Assembly: GCF_003268395.1 (NCBI RefSeq)
Contig: NZ_LQXQ01000026.1
Span: forward strand, 1 to 57,051
Reading direction: 5' to 3'
Length of the DNA: 57,051 bases
Origin: Acinetobacter sp. CFCC 10889
GTDB taxonomy: Bacteria; Pseudomonadota; Gammaproteobacteria; Pseudomonadales; Moraxellaceae
In this document: positions 26,192 to 35,969 of the stretch, one piece after another
Numbering within the stretch: position 1 is the stretch's first letter
How the letters are laid out: every line of letters starts with the position of its first letter
The notes under the pieces: generated by a model
What the model was told of the DNA's origin: nothing
What the model saw: only the letters and a program-made list of their open reading frames with translations
Databases searched by the model: none
Made by a program: the position numbers and the translations under genes

Positions 26192-27565
26192 TTATTTTTT
26201 AGTTTCTGGCAAAACTAAATTTAGAACCAAAGCAGCGATCCCGCCAGTTGCGACACCAGAACTGAAAATATTTTTTGGTAATTCAGGGAGATGTTCCAAA
26301 ATTTGAGGAACTTGTGCAACACCTAAACCGAGTGCCAAAGAAATCGCAATAATCAATAATGCACGACGATCAAGCATAACACCTGACAAAATGTTAATTC
26401 CTGACGCAGCAACTGCACCAAACATCACCATTACAGCACCACCGAGTACTGCTTGTGGAACGGCTTGGATCACACCTGCAACTGCTGGGAATAAGCCAAG
26501 AATGATCAGCATGATCGCAATCCAAATGCCAACATAACGACTCGCAACGCCTGTGAGTTGAATTACACCATTATTTTGGGCAAAGACTGAACTTGGAAAT
26601 GTATTGAAAATCCCTGCAAGGAAGGAGTTGGCACCATTCACCAACACACCACCTTTAATACGTTGCATCCACACAGGACCATCAACAGGTTGGTTGGAAA
26701 TTTTAGAAGTCGCAGTGACATCACCAATAGCTTCTAAAGAAGTAACAAGATAAATAAATGCCATGGGAATAAATAAGCTCCAAGAGAAGCTAATCCCAAA
26801 ATGCATGGGTGTAGGCACTTGAATCAATGGTGCATCTTTTAAACCTGAAAAATTTAAATAGCCCATATAACCCGCAAGCACATAACCGATCACTAAAGCA
26901 ATTAAGATGGCAGAGCTTTTTAACCATACAATTTTAAAGCGATTCAGTAAAATAATGATGGCTAATACAGTGCATGACATAATTAAGTTATCTGCACTGG
27001 CAAAGGTTTTATTTTCCATGGCTTGATAACCACCGCCCATACTGATCAGACCTTCTTTGATTAAAGTCAGACCAATGAGGAGAACGACAATACCTGTAAC
27101 CAGTGGCGTAATCAGTTTTTTCACCCAAGGTAAAATGCGTGACACGCCCATTTCAATAAATGAACCAGCAATCACCACACCAAAAATAGACGCCATCACT
27201 GCTTCTACAGGTGTACCCGCAGCGACCATGGCTGAACCAATCCCGATGATTGGACCAATAAAGTTGAAACTAGTCCCTTGAACAATCAATAAACCAGCAC
27301 CAAAAGGTCCAACTTTTTTACATTGTAGAAAGGTTGCAATACCTGAAATCACCAAAGACATGGATAAAATCATGTTGGTATCATGAGGTGATACACCCAG
27401 TGCCAAACAAATTAACAAGCCTGGTGTTACAATTGGAACAATAATGGCGAGTAAATGTTGTAGGGCAGCAAAAAAAGCGATCAACGGTTTTGGACGATCA
27501 TTTAAGCCATAAACAAGATCAATTTGACCTTGTTGTTGGTCTTTGGGGGGATTTAAATCGGACAT
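26192..27565 (-). CDS. xanP: Xanthine permease (NCS2 family)
   Basis: Nucleobase-ascorbate (NCS2) transporter of 457 residues with about 14 membrane segments. It tracks E. coli XanP over its whole length: the family motif QGTSFNFIGPI, the substrate-site region TSLEAIGDVTATS with its Glu, and the signature GVLVNGANSFLAGIFNTFP then SVFAQNNGVIQLTGVASRYVG. The expected activity is proton-coupled xanthine uptake. A purine riboswitch was looked for upstream and not found. Between it and rsmC lies repeat copy B. Confidence 0.85.
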   Translation of the reverse strand: MSDLNPPKDQQQGQIDLVYGLNDRPKPLIAFFAALQHLLAIIVPIVTPGLLICLALGVSPHDTNMILSMSLVISGIATFLQCKKVGPFGAGLLIVQGTSFNFIGPIIGIGSAMVAAGTPVEAVMASIFGVVIAGSFIEMGVSRILPWVKKLITPLVTGIVVLLIGLTLIKEGLISMGGGYQAMENKTFASADNLIMSCTVLAIIILLNRFKIVWLKSSAILIALVIGYVLAGYMGYLNFSGLKDAPLIQVPTPMHFGISFSWSLFIPMAFIYLVTSLEAIGDVTATSKISNQPVDGPVWMQRIKGGVLVNGANSFLAGIFNTFPSSVFAQNNGVIQLTGVASRYVGIWIAIMLIILGLFPAVAGVIQAVPQAVLGGAVMVMFGAVAASGINILSGVMLDRRALLIIAISLALGLGVAQVPQILEHLPELPKNIFSSGVATGGIAALVLNLVLPETKK

Positions 27566-27739
27566 GGGGATTGGGAGAACAGCAGCAAGATGTCGCTATT
27601 CTAATCTCTTTACACTCGTTTACAAAATAAAAAGCCTGCTATTGTGAAAAAAACTTGTAACTGTCCTCAAACTGTCACTACTAAAATCTATATTTTTTCT
27701 GTATAATTTGCCCTCAAACTTTAGGCGTATCGAATTTAC

Positions 27740-29575
27740 ATGTCAGATATTAAAACTCTCCGTAACATTGCCATCATTGCGCACGTCGATCATGGTAAGA
27801 CGACTCTTGTAGACAAACTTTTACAGCAATCTGGTGCTCTTGGTGATCGCGCGGGCGAGATTGAGCGTGTCATGGATTCAGGTGCTATCGAAAGTGAACG
27901 TGGGATTACCATTCTTGCAAAAAATACTGCAATCAAATGGTTAGATAAACGTACTGATACTGAATATCGTATTAATATCGTGGACACCCCGGGACACGCT
28001 GACTTCGGTGGTGAAGTTGAACGTGTAATGTCGATGGTTGACTGTGTATTGCTTCTTGTTGACTCACAAGAAGGTCCAATGCCACAAACTCGTTTCGTAA
28101 CGCAAAAAGCGTTCGCACGTGGTTTGAAACCAATCGTGATCATCAACAAAGTAGATAAACCAAGTGCACGTCCTGATTGGGTGATTGACCAAGTATTTGA
28201 CTTGTTCGACAACCTTGGCGGTACTGATGAACAATTAGATTTCCCTGTTGTGTATGCTTCAGGTCTTCGTGGTGTTGCTGGTCCATCTCCTGAAGAGTTG
28301 GCTGATGACATGACACCATTGTTCCAAACAATTGTAGACATCGTTGAACCACCAGCAGTTGATGTTGATGGTCCATTCCAAATGCAAATTTCATCTCTTG
28401 ACTATAACAGTTTCGTAGGTGTAATTGGTGTTGGTCGTATCCAACGTGGTTCAGTAAAAACTAATACACCTGTAACTTTAATTGATAAAGAAGGTAAAAC
28501 CCGTAACGGTCGTATCTTAAAAATCATGGGTTACCATGGTTTAGAGCGTGTAGATGTTGATTCTGCGTCTGCAGGTGACATCATCTGTATTACAGGTATG
28601 GATGAGTTAAACATTTCTGATACGATTTGTGATCCGAAAAATGTTGAAGCTTTACCTGCATTATCTGTAGATGAACCTACAGTATCGATGACTTTCCAAG
28701 TAAACAACTCTCCGTTCGCGGGTAAAGAAGGTAAATTCGTTACTTCACGTAATATCCGTGAGCGTTTGGATCGTGAATTGATTCATAACGTTGCATTACG
28801 TGTTGAAGATACTGATAGTCCAGATAAATTTAAAGTATCTGGTCGTGGTGAGCTTCACCTTTCTGTATTGATCGAAAACATGCGCCGTGAAGGTTTCGAG
28901 ATGGGTGTTTCTCGTCCGCAAGTGATCATGAAAGAAATTGATGGTGAACTTCAAGAACCATATGAAAACGTAACTTTTGATGTTGATGAACAACATCAAG
29001 GTTCTGTTATGGAACAAATGGGCAACCGTAAAGGTGAACTGACCAATATGGAAGTTGACGGTAAAGGTCGTATCCGTATTGAAGCAACTGTTCCATCACG
29101 TGGCTTGATTGGCTTCCGTTCTGAATTCTTGACCATTACTTCTGGTACTGGGATCATGACTTCAAGTTTCTCTCACTATGGTCCAGCGAAAGCAGGTCAA
29201 GTAGCGAAACGTCAAAACGGTGTACTTGTTTCAATGGTAAACGGTACTTGCTTAGCATTCGCTTTATTCACTTTACAAGATCGTGGTCGTTTATTTGCAG
29301 AACCACAGCTTGAAGTGTATGAAGGTATGATTGTTGGTATGAACTCTCGTTCAGATGACATGACTGTGAACCCAACTAAAGCGAAACAGCTAACCAACAT
29401 GCGTGCATCTGGTACAGATGAAGCTTTAACTTTGACACCTGCAATTAAATTCACGCTTGAACAAGCATTAGAGTTTATTGAAGATGATGAATTAGTTGAA
29501 GTTACACCTAAATCAGTACGTATTCGTAAAAAATGGTTGACTGAAAACGAACGTAAACGTAATCGTGCAAAATAA
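27740..29575 (+). CDS. typA: Ribosome-associated GTPase TypA/BipA
   Basis: Translational GTPase of 611 residues. G motifs are AHVDHGKTTL (residues 14-23), DTPGHADF, and NKVDKPSARPD; EF-G-like domains II, III and V follow, and the family-specific C-terminal domain is seen around GLIGFRSEFLTITSGTG and GRLFAEPQLEVYEGMIVG. BipA supports 50S assembly and growth in cold or stress. Single gene, divergent from xanP and closed by a very strong terminator. Confidence 0.97.
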   Translation: MSDIKTLRNIAIIAHVDHGKTTLVDKLLQQSGALGDRAGEIERVMDSGAIESERGITILAKNTAIKWLDKRTDTEYRINIVDTPGHADFGGEVERVMSMVDCVLLLVDSQEGPMPQTRFVTQKAFARGLKPIVIINKVDKPSARPDWVIDQVFDLFDNLGGTDEQLDFPVVYASGLRGVAGPSPEELADDMTPLFQTIVDIVEPPAVDVDGPFQMQISSLDYNSFVGVIGVGRIQRGSVKTNTPVTLIDKEGKTRNGRILKIMGYHGLERVDVDSASAGDIICITGMDELNISDTICDPKNVEALPALSVDEPTVSMTFQVNNSPFAGKEGKFVTSRNIRERLDRELIHNVALRVEDTDSPDKFKVSGRGELHLSVLIENMRREGFEMGVSRPQVIMKEIDGELQEPYENVTFDVDEQHQGSVMEQMGNRKGELTNMEVDGKGRIRIEATVPSRGLIGFRSEFLTITSGTGIMTSSFSHYGPAKAGQVAKRQNGVLVSMVNGTCLAFALFTLQDRGRLFAEPQLEVYEGMIVGMNSRSDDMTVNPTKAKQLTNMRASGTDEALTLTPAIKFTLEQALEFIEDDELVEVTPKSVRIRKKWLTENERKRNRAK

Positions 29576-29601
29576 TTTGTAACACTTTTACTAAAGTTCG
29601 G

Positions 29602-29638
29602 AAAAACCGTAATCCTATTATAGGATTACGGTTTTTTT
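29602..29638 (+). terminator. Rho-independent terminator after typA
   Basis: A perfect 16-bp stem (AAAAACCGTAATCCTA / TAGGATTACGGTTTTT) around TTA, with T's following. Confidence 0.95.
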
Positions 29639-29769
29639 ATAAATTGTAAAAAAATATTGGAATTTTCTAAAAACCGAGTAAATTAGGCGGAATTGTATTT
29701 TAAATTAATTAATGTAAAGCACATCACATTAAAATACAGTCATAAAAATTCCTTTGTTGGAGATAGAGC

Positions 29770-30195
29770 ATGAGTATTATTCAAGAATTTAAAGAATTTG
29801 CTGTCAAAGGCAATATGATGGACATGGCAATCGGTGTAATTATCGGTGGTGCTTTTGGTAAAATTATTGATTCATTAGTTAAAGACATTATTATGCCATT
29901 GATCTCAGTGATCACAGGCGGTGGTGTTGATTTTACACAGAAATTTTTTGTCTTGGGGGACAATCCAAACAACTTAACTTCACTCGATGAGTTAACTAAA
30001 GCGGGTGTAAATGTTTTAACTTATGGTAACTTTATTACAATTTTCTTAAACTTCCTGATTTTAGCTTGGGTGGTTTTCTTATTGGTTAAATTCTTAAATC
30101 GTATCCGTAAACCAGTGGAAGAAGCGGCTGCTGCGACACCAGAAGATATTGAATTATTACGTGAAATTCGTGATGAATTGAAGAAGCGTCAATAA
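29770..30195 (+). CDS. mscL: Large-conductance mechanosensitive channel MscL
   Basis: Inner-membrane channel of 141 residues, opening under membrane tension during osmotic downshock. The conserved first helix reads [20 protein letters not shown], followed by [16 protein letters not shown]. The second helix is [20 protein letters not shown] and the C-terminal helical bundle ends [20 protein letters not shown] lies 9 bases upstream of the ATG. Single gene with its own terminator. Confidence 0.97.
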   Translation: MSIIQEFKEFAVKGNMMDMAIGVIIGGAFGKIIDSLVKDIIMPLISVITGGGVDFTQKFFVLGDNPNNLTSLDELTKAGVNVLTYGNFITIFLNFLILAWVVFLLVKFLNRIRKPVEEAAAATPEDIELLREIRDELKKRQ

Positions 30196-30223
30196 GTGTT
30201 AGAAAATACATTATTGAAAAATT

Positions 30224-30252
30224 AAACGGTACTTTGAGGTACCGTTTTTTAT
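30224..30252 (+). terminator. Rho-independent terminator after mscL
   Basis: AAACGGTAC / GTACCGTTT stem, loop TTTGAG, T run. Confidence 0.95.
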
Positions 30253-30293
30253 GTGTAGTATAAAAATGAGTGATTTAAATTTAAGGGAATAGC

Positions 30294-30935
30294 ATGATGC
30301 AAAAACAACTGATGATAAGTTTGATAATTTTCAGTCTATTTGCATGTAGTGATGTTGAAAAAAACAAAGTTGACCCTGAACTCGAAAAAATTGCGCTACC
30401 CGATACAGAAAATGACAAAGCAACGGAAGTCAATCAGCAACTCACTTTCGAAGATATTCCTAATCAACAAACACGCTATGAAACCATAGAAGCCAATAAT
30501 ATCAATGAAAATGAAGTGTTGATGAATGCTTTACAAGCTCAGTTGCTCAAACAGCATTTTGAGTTATTTGAAAGTGAAAGTGGTAGAAATTGGTCTGAAA
30601 ATGATTGTAATTTGAATAAAGTAATTCAAGTGAAAGGTGAAGGTTTAAGAATTTATATTGCTAAAAGTAAAGTGGGAATTGGTGAGAAGAAAAATTATTT
30701 CCCAGATTTTACCATGTTGGTTTTTGGATTTGATGATGAAGCACAAGCAACTCAACATTTTACGACATTGAAGTCAGCGGTTTTTTCAAATCATGGTTTT
30801 TGTAATGGTAAAACGCCTGAAAATATTGTGAGAAATGGCAATGAGGTATTTTATTTCACAACACGTGCAGAAATGTTTAGGGGATATATCAATGAATCTG
30901 CGAACTTTATTCAAAACTATAAAAGCACAGAATAA
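30294..30935 (+). CDS. Putative lipoprotein, 213 aa
   Basis: Not recognised beyond its targeting signal. The N-terminus is a lipoprotein signal peptide with lipobox LFAC followed by S at +2 (cysteine at about residue 17), predicting lipidation and outer-membrane sorting. The next 50 residues are polar and probably disordered. The globular part holds two other cysteines (NDCNLNK and NHGFCNGK) that may form a disulfide in the periplasm. It lies between mscL and the convergent ppiC-mutM pair. Confidence 0.7.
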   Translation: MMQKQLMISLIIFSLFACSDVEKNKVDPELEKIALPDTENDKATEVNQQLTFEDIPNQQTRYETIEANNINENEVLMNALQAQLLKQHFELFESESGRNWSENDCNLNKVIQVKGEGLRIYIAKSKVGIGEKKNYFPDFTMLVFGFDDEAQATQHFTTLKSAVFSNHGFCNGKTPENIVRNGNEVFYFTTRAEMFRGYINESANFIQNYKSTE

Positions 30936-30963
30936 AGTCCTTAATTTATTGTTCAGTTTGATG

Positions 30964-31248
30964 TTAAAAATCCATCCGAAATTTAATTTCTAATAAATGA
31001 CAGCCAAATTGACTTTTAATTGGACCATGAAGTTCACGCTCAGCCAAACTAAAAACTGCTTTGTCAATCGGTGCAACTAAATCCCCTTTTTTGATTTCAC
31101 CTAATTCACCGCCTTTCTTAGCTGAAGGGCAGGTTGAGTGCTGTTTGGCGATTTTAGCAAAGTCAGCACCATCTAAGATTTTTTGTTTCAGTTGTTGTGC
31201 CAAATCTTTATCTTTCACCAAAATATGACGGGCAATTGCAGTTTTCAT
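30964..31248 (-). CDS. ppiC: Parvulin-type peptidyl-prolyl isomerase PpiC
   Basis: Single-domain cytosolic parvulin of 94 residues that accelerates cis-trans isomerisation of Xaa-Pro bonds. The family motifs are ARHILVKDKDLAQQLKQKI, FAKIAKQHSTCPSAKKGGEL and GPIKSQFGCHLLEI, matching E. coli PpiC in length and layout. The start overlaps the mutM stop by one base (TAATG), so the two are translationally coupled. Confidence 0.93.
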   Translation of the reverse strand: MKTAIARHILVKDKDLAQQLKQKILDGADFAKIAKQHSTCPSAKKGGELGEIKKGDLVAPIDKAVFSLAERELHGPIKSQFGCHLLEIKFRMDF

Positions 31249-32096
31249 TAAGATTTACCTTTTGATGATGGCTTGGTGGCTTTGGGTAGTTTGAGCGGTT
31301 GGCATTGTGGGCAAAATACACTAGCACGTTGTCCAAGTTTTAAATTTTCCAAGGTGGTTTCACAGTTTACGCACATTTCACCTGCACGACCATAGGCGAG
31401 TAGGGTTTGTTGAAAATAGCCATTTTCACCCATTGCATTGCTATAGTCACGTAAAGTTGAACCACCGAGTTCAATGGCTTGTTTTAAAATACGTTTGATT
31501 TCAATGACTAATTTTTCAATTTGTGCAGAAGTGAGTGTTTTAGCGGCTTGTGCAGGATGAATACCTAGGTTAAATAAGCTTTCGGTTGCATAAATATTGC
31601 CAACGCCAACCACAATATGGTTGTCCATAATGGCAACTTTGATCGCTGTTTGTTTGTTTTTTAATTTTTCAGTTAAATATTCTGCTGTAAATTCAGTACT
31701 TAAAGGTTCTGGACCTAAAGTGTCGATTAGCTTAATTTGTGAAGATTCATCCAACCATAAAATACAACCAAAACGGCGTGGGTCATGATAACGCAGTTGG
31801 ATATCTTCAAAATCAATAATTAAATGATCATGTTTGCGTAGTTCTTCATGTGCGTCGCATAAACGAAAACTACCGGACATGCCTAAATGCCAAAGCATGG
31901 TGTCGTGTTCAAATTCAGCTAAAATATATTTGGAACGGCGGTTTAGTTGAAGTAATTTTTGCCCGACCAATTTTTGTAGATCATTAGGAATTGCCCAACG
32001 TAAACGAGATTCCCGAACCTGTACGGATGTTACTTTTTGCTCAAGCAATGGTGAAAGACTGGCTTTGGTGGTTTCAACTTCAGGTAATTCAGGCAT
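31248..32096 (-). CDS. mutM: Formamidopyrimidine-DNA glycosylase MutM/Fpg
   Basis: Base-excision repair enzyme of 282 residues that removes 8-oxoguanine and formamidopyrimidines and cleaves the strand. The mature N-terminus must be Pro (the catalytic nucleophile), which fixes the start at the ATG at 32096 giving MPELPEVETTK; an ORF extension of five codons (to 32111) would not work. The zinc finger near the C-terminus is CVNCETT ... FCPQC. The H2TH region includes VGVGNIYATESLF. Followed by the coupled ppiC. Confidence 0.96.
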   Translation of the reverse strand: MPELPEVETTKASLSPLLEQKVTSVQVRESRLRWAIPNDLQKLVGQKLLQLNRRSKYILAEFEHDTMLWHLGMSGSFRLCDAHEELRKHDHLIIDFEDIQLRYHDPRRFGCILWLDESSQIKLIDTLGPEPLSTEFTAEYLTEKLKNKQTAIKVAIMDNHIVVGVGNIYATESLFNLGIHPAQAAKTLTSAQIEKLVIEIKRILKQAIELGGSTLRDYSNAMGENGYFQQTLLAYGRAGEMCVNCETTLENLKLGQRASVFCPQCQPLKLPKATKPSSKGKS

Positions 32097-32487
32097 AGGG
32101 CATTTAAACATTGAACATGTGGCAAGTACGATATTGTAGTCAAATTTGACTATGCAAGAAAGTTTTTCGCAAAATAGACAATGCTGTTATTTAAATAACA
32201 GTAAAAAATTAGCTAGTCATAAGCAGTATTAAATTTAAAAATACTAAACAATCGTTCATCTGATGATTTGATCTTATATGAAAAAAAGTTAATTCACCTA
32301 TAAAAATAATCACCTAGTGAAAGTTGATAAAAATGTGTAATTTTCTCGTAATAAAACTGTAGTGGCATGAATCATAATTATTGCTATTGCAGTATACATC
32401 TGTAGTGTGAATGAGATATTTCTATTAATTTAAAATAACTCTAAACAGATGAACAGGATTTATACGGTTTTAAATTTAGGCTCTGCT
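32097..32487. other. 391-bp divergent intergenic region
   Basis: AT-rich and without an ORF. Holds the two palindromes and must carry the promoters of mutM-ppiC and of oprB; I cannot place -35/-10 boxes for either with confidence. Confidence 0.5.
32137..32201. promoter_or_regulatory. Two perfect palindromes between mutM and oprB
   Basis: TAGTCAAATTTGACTA (32137-32152, 16 bp) and CTGTTATTTAAATAACAG (32184-32201, 18 bp) lie 31 bp apart in the divergent promoter region. Each is a full dyad with no loop, more like protein-binding operators than RNA hairpins. Confidence 0.4.
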
Positions 32488-33762
32488 ATGAAAAATATTG
32501 CGCTTTCTCTATTGGCAATTTCCACCGCTTTTTTAATGTCAGCTACACATGCAGAACATGCATTTGATCCCAATGGGCAAACTTTAACAGGGGATTGGGG
32601 TGGAAAGCGAACTGAGCTTGCAGAACAAGGTATTAAGTTTGATGCCAATATTGCAATGGACAGTTCTTATTTGGCAGATGGTGGTTATGATGCGCACCAA
32701 TCACCAACATTTGGGACGCAATTTGCACTTGGTACAACTTTAGATATGGAAAAATTGACAGGTTGGGAGGGTGTGAAAGTACGTGCTATGGTGACTGCTC
32801 GTCAGGGACAAAGCACGAGTCTAGAAGGGATTCAAGATCCGAGTGCACCTCAATTTGCCAATTCTCAAGCCAACTGGGGGCGTGGTAATTCAGGAAGCCG
32901 TTTGAGTGAGTTGTATATTGAAAAGGACTTTAAAGCGCAAGGTGTGAATGTTCGTGTGGGACGTATGGGCTTGGGAACTGAGTTCAACACCATGGCTTGT
33001 GATTTTCAAGGAAATGCTTTTTGTGCTGCGCAAATGGGAAAATGGCAAGGGAAGTTGTGGTACAACACACCTGTTTCACAATGGGGTGGTCGAGTGAAGT
33101 GGCAAATCCAACCTGAGTTATTTACCCAAGTGGGTGTATTTGAATATAACCCTGAAAATGCTTTGGAACGTCACGGTTGGAATTTAGATACTCAAAATGC
33201 CGATGGTGTAAATATTTTGGCAGAAACGGTTTGGTCACCGAAAACAGCAATTAACAATTTAGCAGGCAGTTATCGTGTAGGGCTGTTGTACAATACTGCT
33301 GATGATGCAAAGAACCAATATGATATTGCATATAAAGCTGGTTCAGTGGGTAAAGACCGTAGTTATGGTGCTTGGCTTTCATTTGAGCAACAGCTCACCT
33401 CTACAGGTGAGGGGCGCCGTGGATTACATAGTTTTGGTAATTTCACTTTTCATGATCAAAGCACAACACAAGTGGATAATTCTCAACAATTGGGTTTGAA
33501 ATATATCGGTCTTTTTGATGGTCATCCAAATGATATTTTAGGTTTTGCTGTCAATCGTGTGCATGTGAATGATCGTTATCGAGAAAACAAAGCAGAAGTG
33601 CTAAATCACAGCGCAGAATATAATATGGAACTCAACTATTCCTACTATCCAACCCAATGGTTCATGTTGCGTCCGCTTATGCAATATGTTGTACATTCAG
33701 GTGCAACGAATAAAGTGGATGATGCATTTGTTGTTGGATTGGGAACAAAAGTTATTTTCTAA
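32488..33762 (+). CDS. oprB: OprB-family carbohydrate-selective porin
   Basis: Outer-membrane porin of 424 residues for diffusion of sugars, glucose above all in Pseudomonas. I take the ATG at 32488, which gives a clean signal peptide (MKNIALSLLAISTAFLMSAT then HAEH); the ORF opens 13 codons earlier but that start would put charged residues before the signal. The mature start has the OprB hallmark LTGDWGGKRTELAEQGI. The rest is beta-strand-rich and ends in Phe, as barrel proteins do (GLGTKVIF). It lies 39 bp before a PqqU-like receptor, which suggests uptake of sugar and PQQ for periplasmic aldose dehydrogenase. Confidence 0.9.
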   Translation: MKNIALSLLAISTAFLMSATHAEHAFDPNGQTLTGDWGGKRTELAEQGIKFDANIAMDSSYLADGGYDAHQSPTFGTQFALGTTLDMEKLTGWEGVKVRAMVTARQGQSTSLEGIQDPSAPQFANSQANWGRGNSGSRLSELYIEKDFKAQGVNVRVGRMGLGTEFNTMACDFQGNAFCAAQMGKWQGKLWYNTPVSQWGGRVKWQIQPELFTQVGVFEYNPENALERHGWNLDTQNADGVNILAETVWSPKTAINNLAGSYRVGLLYNTADDAKNQYDIAYKAGSVGKDRSYGAWLSFEQQLTSTGEGRRGLHSFGNFTFHDQSTTQVDNSQQLGLKYIGLFDGHPNDILGFAVNRVHVNDRYRENKAEVLNHSAEYNMELNYSYYPTQWFMLRPLMQYVVHSGATNKVDDAFVVGLGTKVIF

Positions 33763-33801
33763 TCTGATTTTATAAAATTTAAAAAACGAAGGAATATGCT
33801 G

Positions 33802-35958
33802 ATGCAAAGTAATACTCGATTTATCCCTCTAAATTTTAGCTTACTTTGTTTAACAGCATGTATTAGTCAACAAATTTATGCTGAAACGGGGACATTAGAA
33901 TCCGTTCAGCAGCTTGATACATTGACCTTGCAAGCAACCCGTAGTGATACAACATGGTTACATACGCCTGCTTCAGTTTATCGTGTGGAGCAAAAAGAAC
34001 AGGCAAATAACTTGGGTGTTAATTTGACTGAAATGCTTAAAGGTGTGTCAGGATTACAACTGAATAATCGTGAAAATTATGCCCAAGATTTACAGTTATC
34101 AATGCGTGGTTTTGGCGCACGTTCAACTTTCGGGGTGCGTGGCATTCGTTTATATGTGGATGGTATTCCTGCCACCATGCCCGATGGTCAGGGGCAAACA
34201 TCAAATATTGATCTCAGCAGTTTAAAAGATATTGAAGTCTTAGGTGGTCCATTTTCAGCACTGTATGGTAATTCATCAGGTGGGACAATTTTAACCACGA
34301 CCAAAAATGGACAAGGGCGAGATTCGATTGCGCTGGGTTATTCAGGTGGGAGTCATAATAAGGGGCGTGCTGACATTGTCTTACAAGGTGGTGCAGACAA
34401 AGCCAATGAACCAAGCTATGTCGTGAGTTCATCTTATTTTGATACAGATGGTTATCGTGAACATAGTGCTGCGAAAAAAGTGTTGAGTAATGCCAAGCTC
34501 AGTTGGGATTTAGAAGATGGTTCTAAAATCAATTGGACAGTCAACCATGTTGATATTAATGCCGATGATCCACAAGGTTTGACCCGTGAACAATGGCAAA
34601 CCAATCCCAAACAACAAGTCCCGTTTTTAAAGCAGTTTGATGTGCGTAAAGAAATTAACCAAACGCAAACAGGCATCAATTGGACCAAGCCGTTAAATGA
34701 TCAACATGAAATTTATTCAATGGCTTATTTGGGTCATCGTGAGGTGACACAGTACCAATCGATTCCAAATACTGCTCAAAAAAATCCTCGCCATGCAGGT
34801 GGCGTGATTGATTTTGAACGTGATTATTATGGCGCTGATTTGCGTTGGACAGGCAAGGATTTGTTGCCAAATACACGATTCAGTGTTGGTGTGGCATATG
34901 ATGCAATGAATGAAGACCGTCAAGGTTATGAAAATTTTATTTTAGATCAGCAAAATCAGCCGAATTATGGTGTAAAAGGAGATTTACGCCGTGATGAAAA
35001 AAATACTTTATGGAATTTAGATCCGTATTTACAAGCCTCTTGGCAGTTTGTTCCAGCATTACGATTGGATGCAGGCTTGCGTTATAGCAATGTGCATTTT
35101 GAGTCAGAAGATCATTACATTAAAGGTACAAATGGTGATGATAGTGGTAAAACTGACTATGACAAAGTCTTACCTTCTGCCGCTTTGACTTGGGATATTT
35201 CCCCGCATGTGATGAGTTATGTAAGTTATTCCAAAGGCTTTGAAACGCCAACATTTACCGAAATGGCTTATCCAATATCTGGCACATCAGGCATTAACTT
35301 TGCGTTAAAACCTGCGAGCAGTGATAACTATGAAATTGGTGTGAAAGCCAAGAATCGTCTAGGGCAATTCACCGCAGCAATTTTCCAAAGTAAAACCGAA
35401 GATGATATTGTGTCAGGACAGTCCAATAATGGACGAAATACTTTTCGTAATGCTGAACAAACTTTACGTGAAGGTGTTGAGCTGTCTTGGAATAAAAAAC
35501 TATGGCGTGATTTGACTGCTCAAGCATCTTATAGCTATTTAGATGCAACTTTTGATGCTGATGTTCCTGAAATTTTAAATGATAAAAATGAAGTGCTTGC
35601 GGGTAAAATTCCAAAAGACAATCTCATCCCTGGTATTGCTAAAAATCAAGCCTATGCAAGTTTAGGATGGTTGCCTGAAATAGGTTTTAATGCAGGTGTG
35701 GATATGCATTATATGGATAAAATCTATGTCAATGATAGCAATACTGATGCTGCGCCAAGTTATACCGTGACCAGTGCTAATGTTGGCTATATTTGGAAAA
35801 ATAATGATTGGAAAATTAAAACATTTGCCCGTGTAGATAATATTTTTGATAAAAACTATATTGGTTCTGTGATTGTAAATGATGGGAATGGGCGTTTCTT
35901 TGAACCTGCGGATGGGGTGAATTGGAGCGCAGGATTAAATATTACGAAAGCATTTTAA
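33802..35958 (+). CDS. pqqU: TonB-dependent receptor, PqqU (YncD)-type
   Basis: Outer-membrane TonB-dependent transporter of about 718 residues. It has a signal peptide, a plug domain and a 22-strand barrel ending in Phe. It is very close to E. coli YncD/PqqU, which takes up pyrroloquinoline quinone: NYAQDLQLSMRGFGARSTFG, RLYVDGIPATMPDGQGQTSN, and the C-terminal VDNIFDKNYIGSVIVND then GRFFEPADG all follow it. The ATG at 33802 suits the ribosome site GAAGGA; the ATG at 33796 is too close to it. A TonB box is not obvious (LDTLTLQA near residue 36 is a candidate). It forms a unit with oprB and the OYE gene 11 bp downstream. Confidence 0.85.
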   Translation: MQSNTRFIPLNFSLLCLTACISQQIYAETGTLESVQQLDTLTLQATRSDTTWLHTPASVYRVEQKEQANNLGVNLTEMLKGVSGLQLNNRENYAQDLQLSMRGFGARSTFGVRGIRLYVDGIPATMPDGQGQTSNIDLSSLKDIEVLGGPFSALYGNSSGGTILTTTKNGQGRDSIALGYSGGSHNKGRADIVLQGGADKANEPSYVVSSSYFDTDGYREHSAAKKVLSNAKLSWDLEDGSKINWTVNHVDINADDPQGLTREQWQTNPKQQVPFLKQFDVRKEINQTQTGINWTKPLNDQHEIYSMAYLGHREVTQYQSIPNTAQKNPRHAGGVIDFERDYYGADLRWTGKDLLPNTRFSVGVAYDAMNEDRQGYENFILDQQNQPNYGVKGDLRRDEKNTLWNLDPYLQASWQFVPALRLDAGLRYSNVHFESEDHYIKGTNGDDSGKTDYDKVLPSAALTWDISPHVMSYVSYSKGFETPTFTEMAYPISGTSGINFALKPASSDNYEIGVKAKNRLGQFTAAIFQSKTEDDIVSGQSNNGRNTFRNAEQTLREGVELSWNKKLWRDLTAQASYSYLDATFDADVPEILNDKNEVLAGKIPKDNLIPGIAKNQAYASLGWLPEIGFNAGVDMHYMDKIYVNDSNTDAAPSYTVTSANVGYIWKNNDWKIKTFARVDNIFDKNYIGSVIVNDGNGRFFEPADGVNWSAGLNITKAF

Positions 35959-35969
35959 GGAAAATTTAC

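Noticed and set aside
23428..27739. Lysine riboswitch before lysP or purine riboswitch before xanP
   Set aside because: lysP overlaps rsmC with no room for a riboswitch, and the short xanP leader shows no purine-aptamer pattern.
27790..28341. 183-codon antisense ORF inside typA
   Set aside because: Lies fully within a highly conserved gene; its residues mirror typA codon usage and show no known motif.
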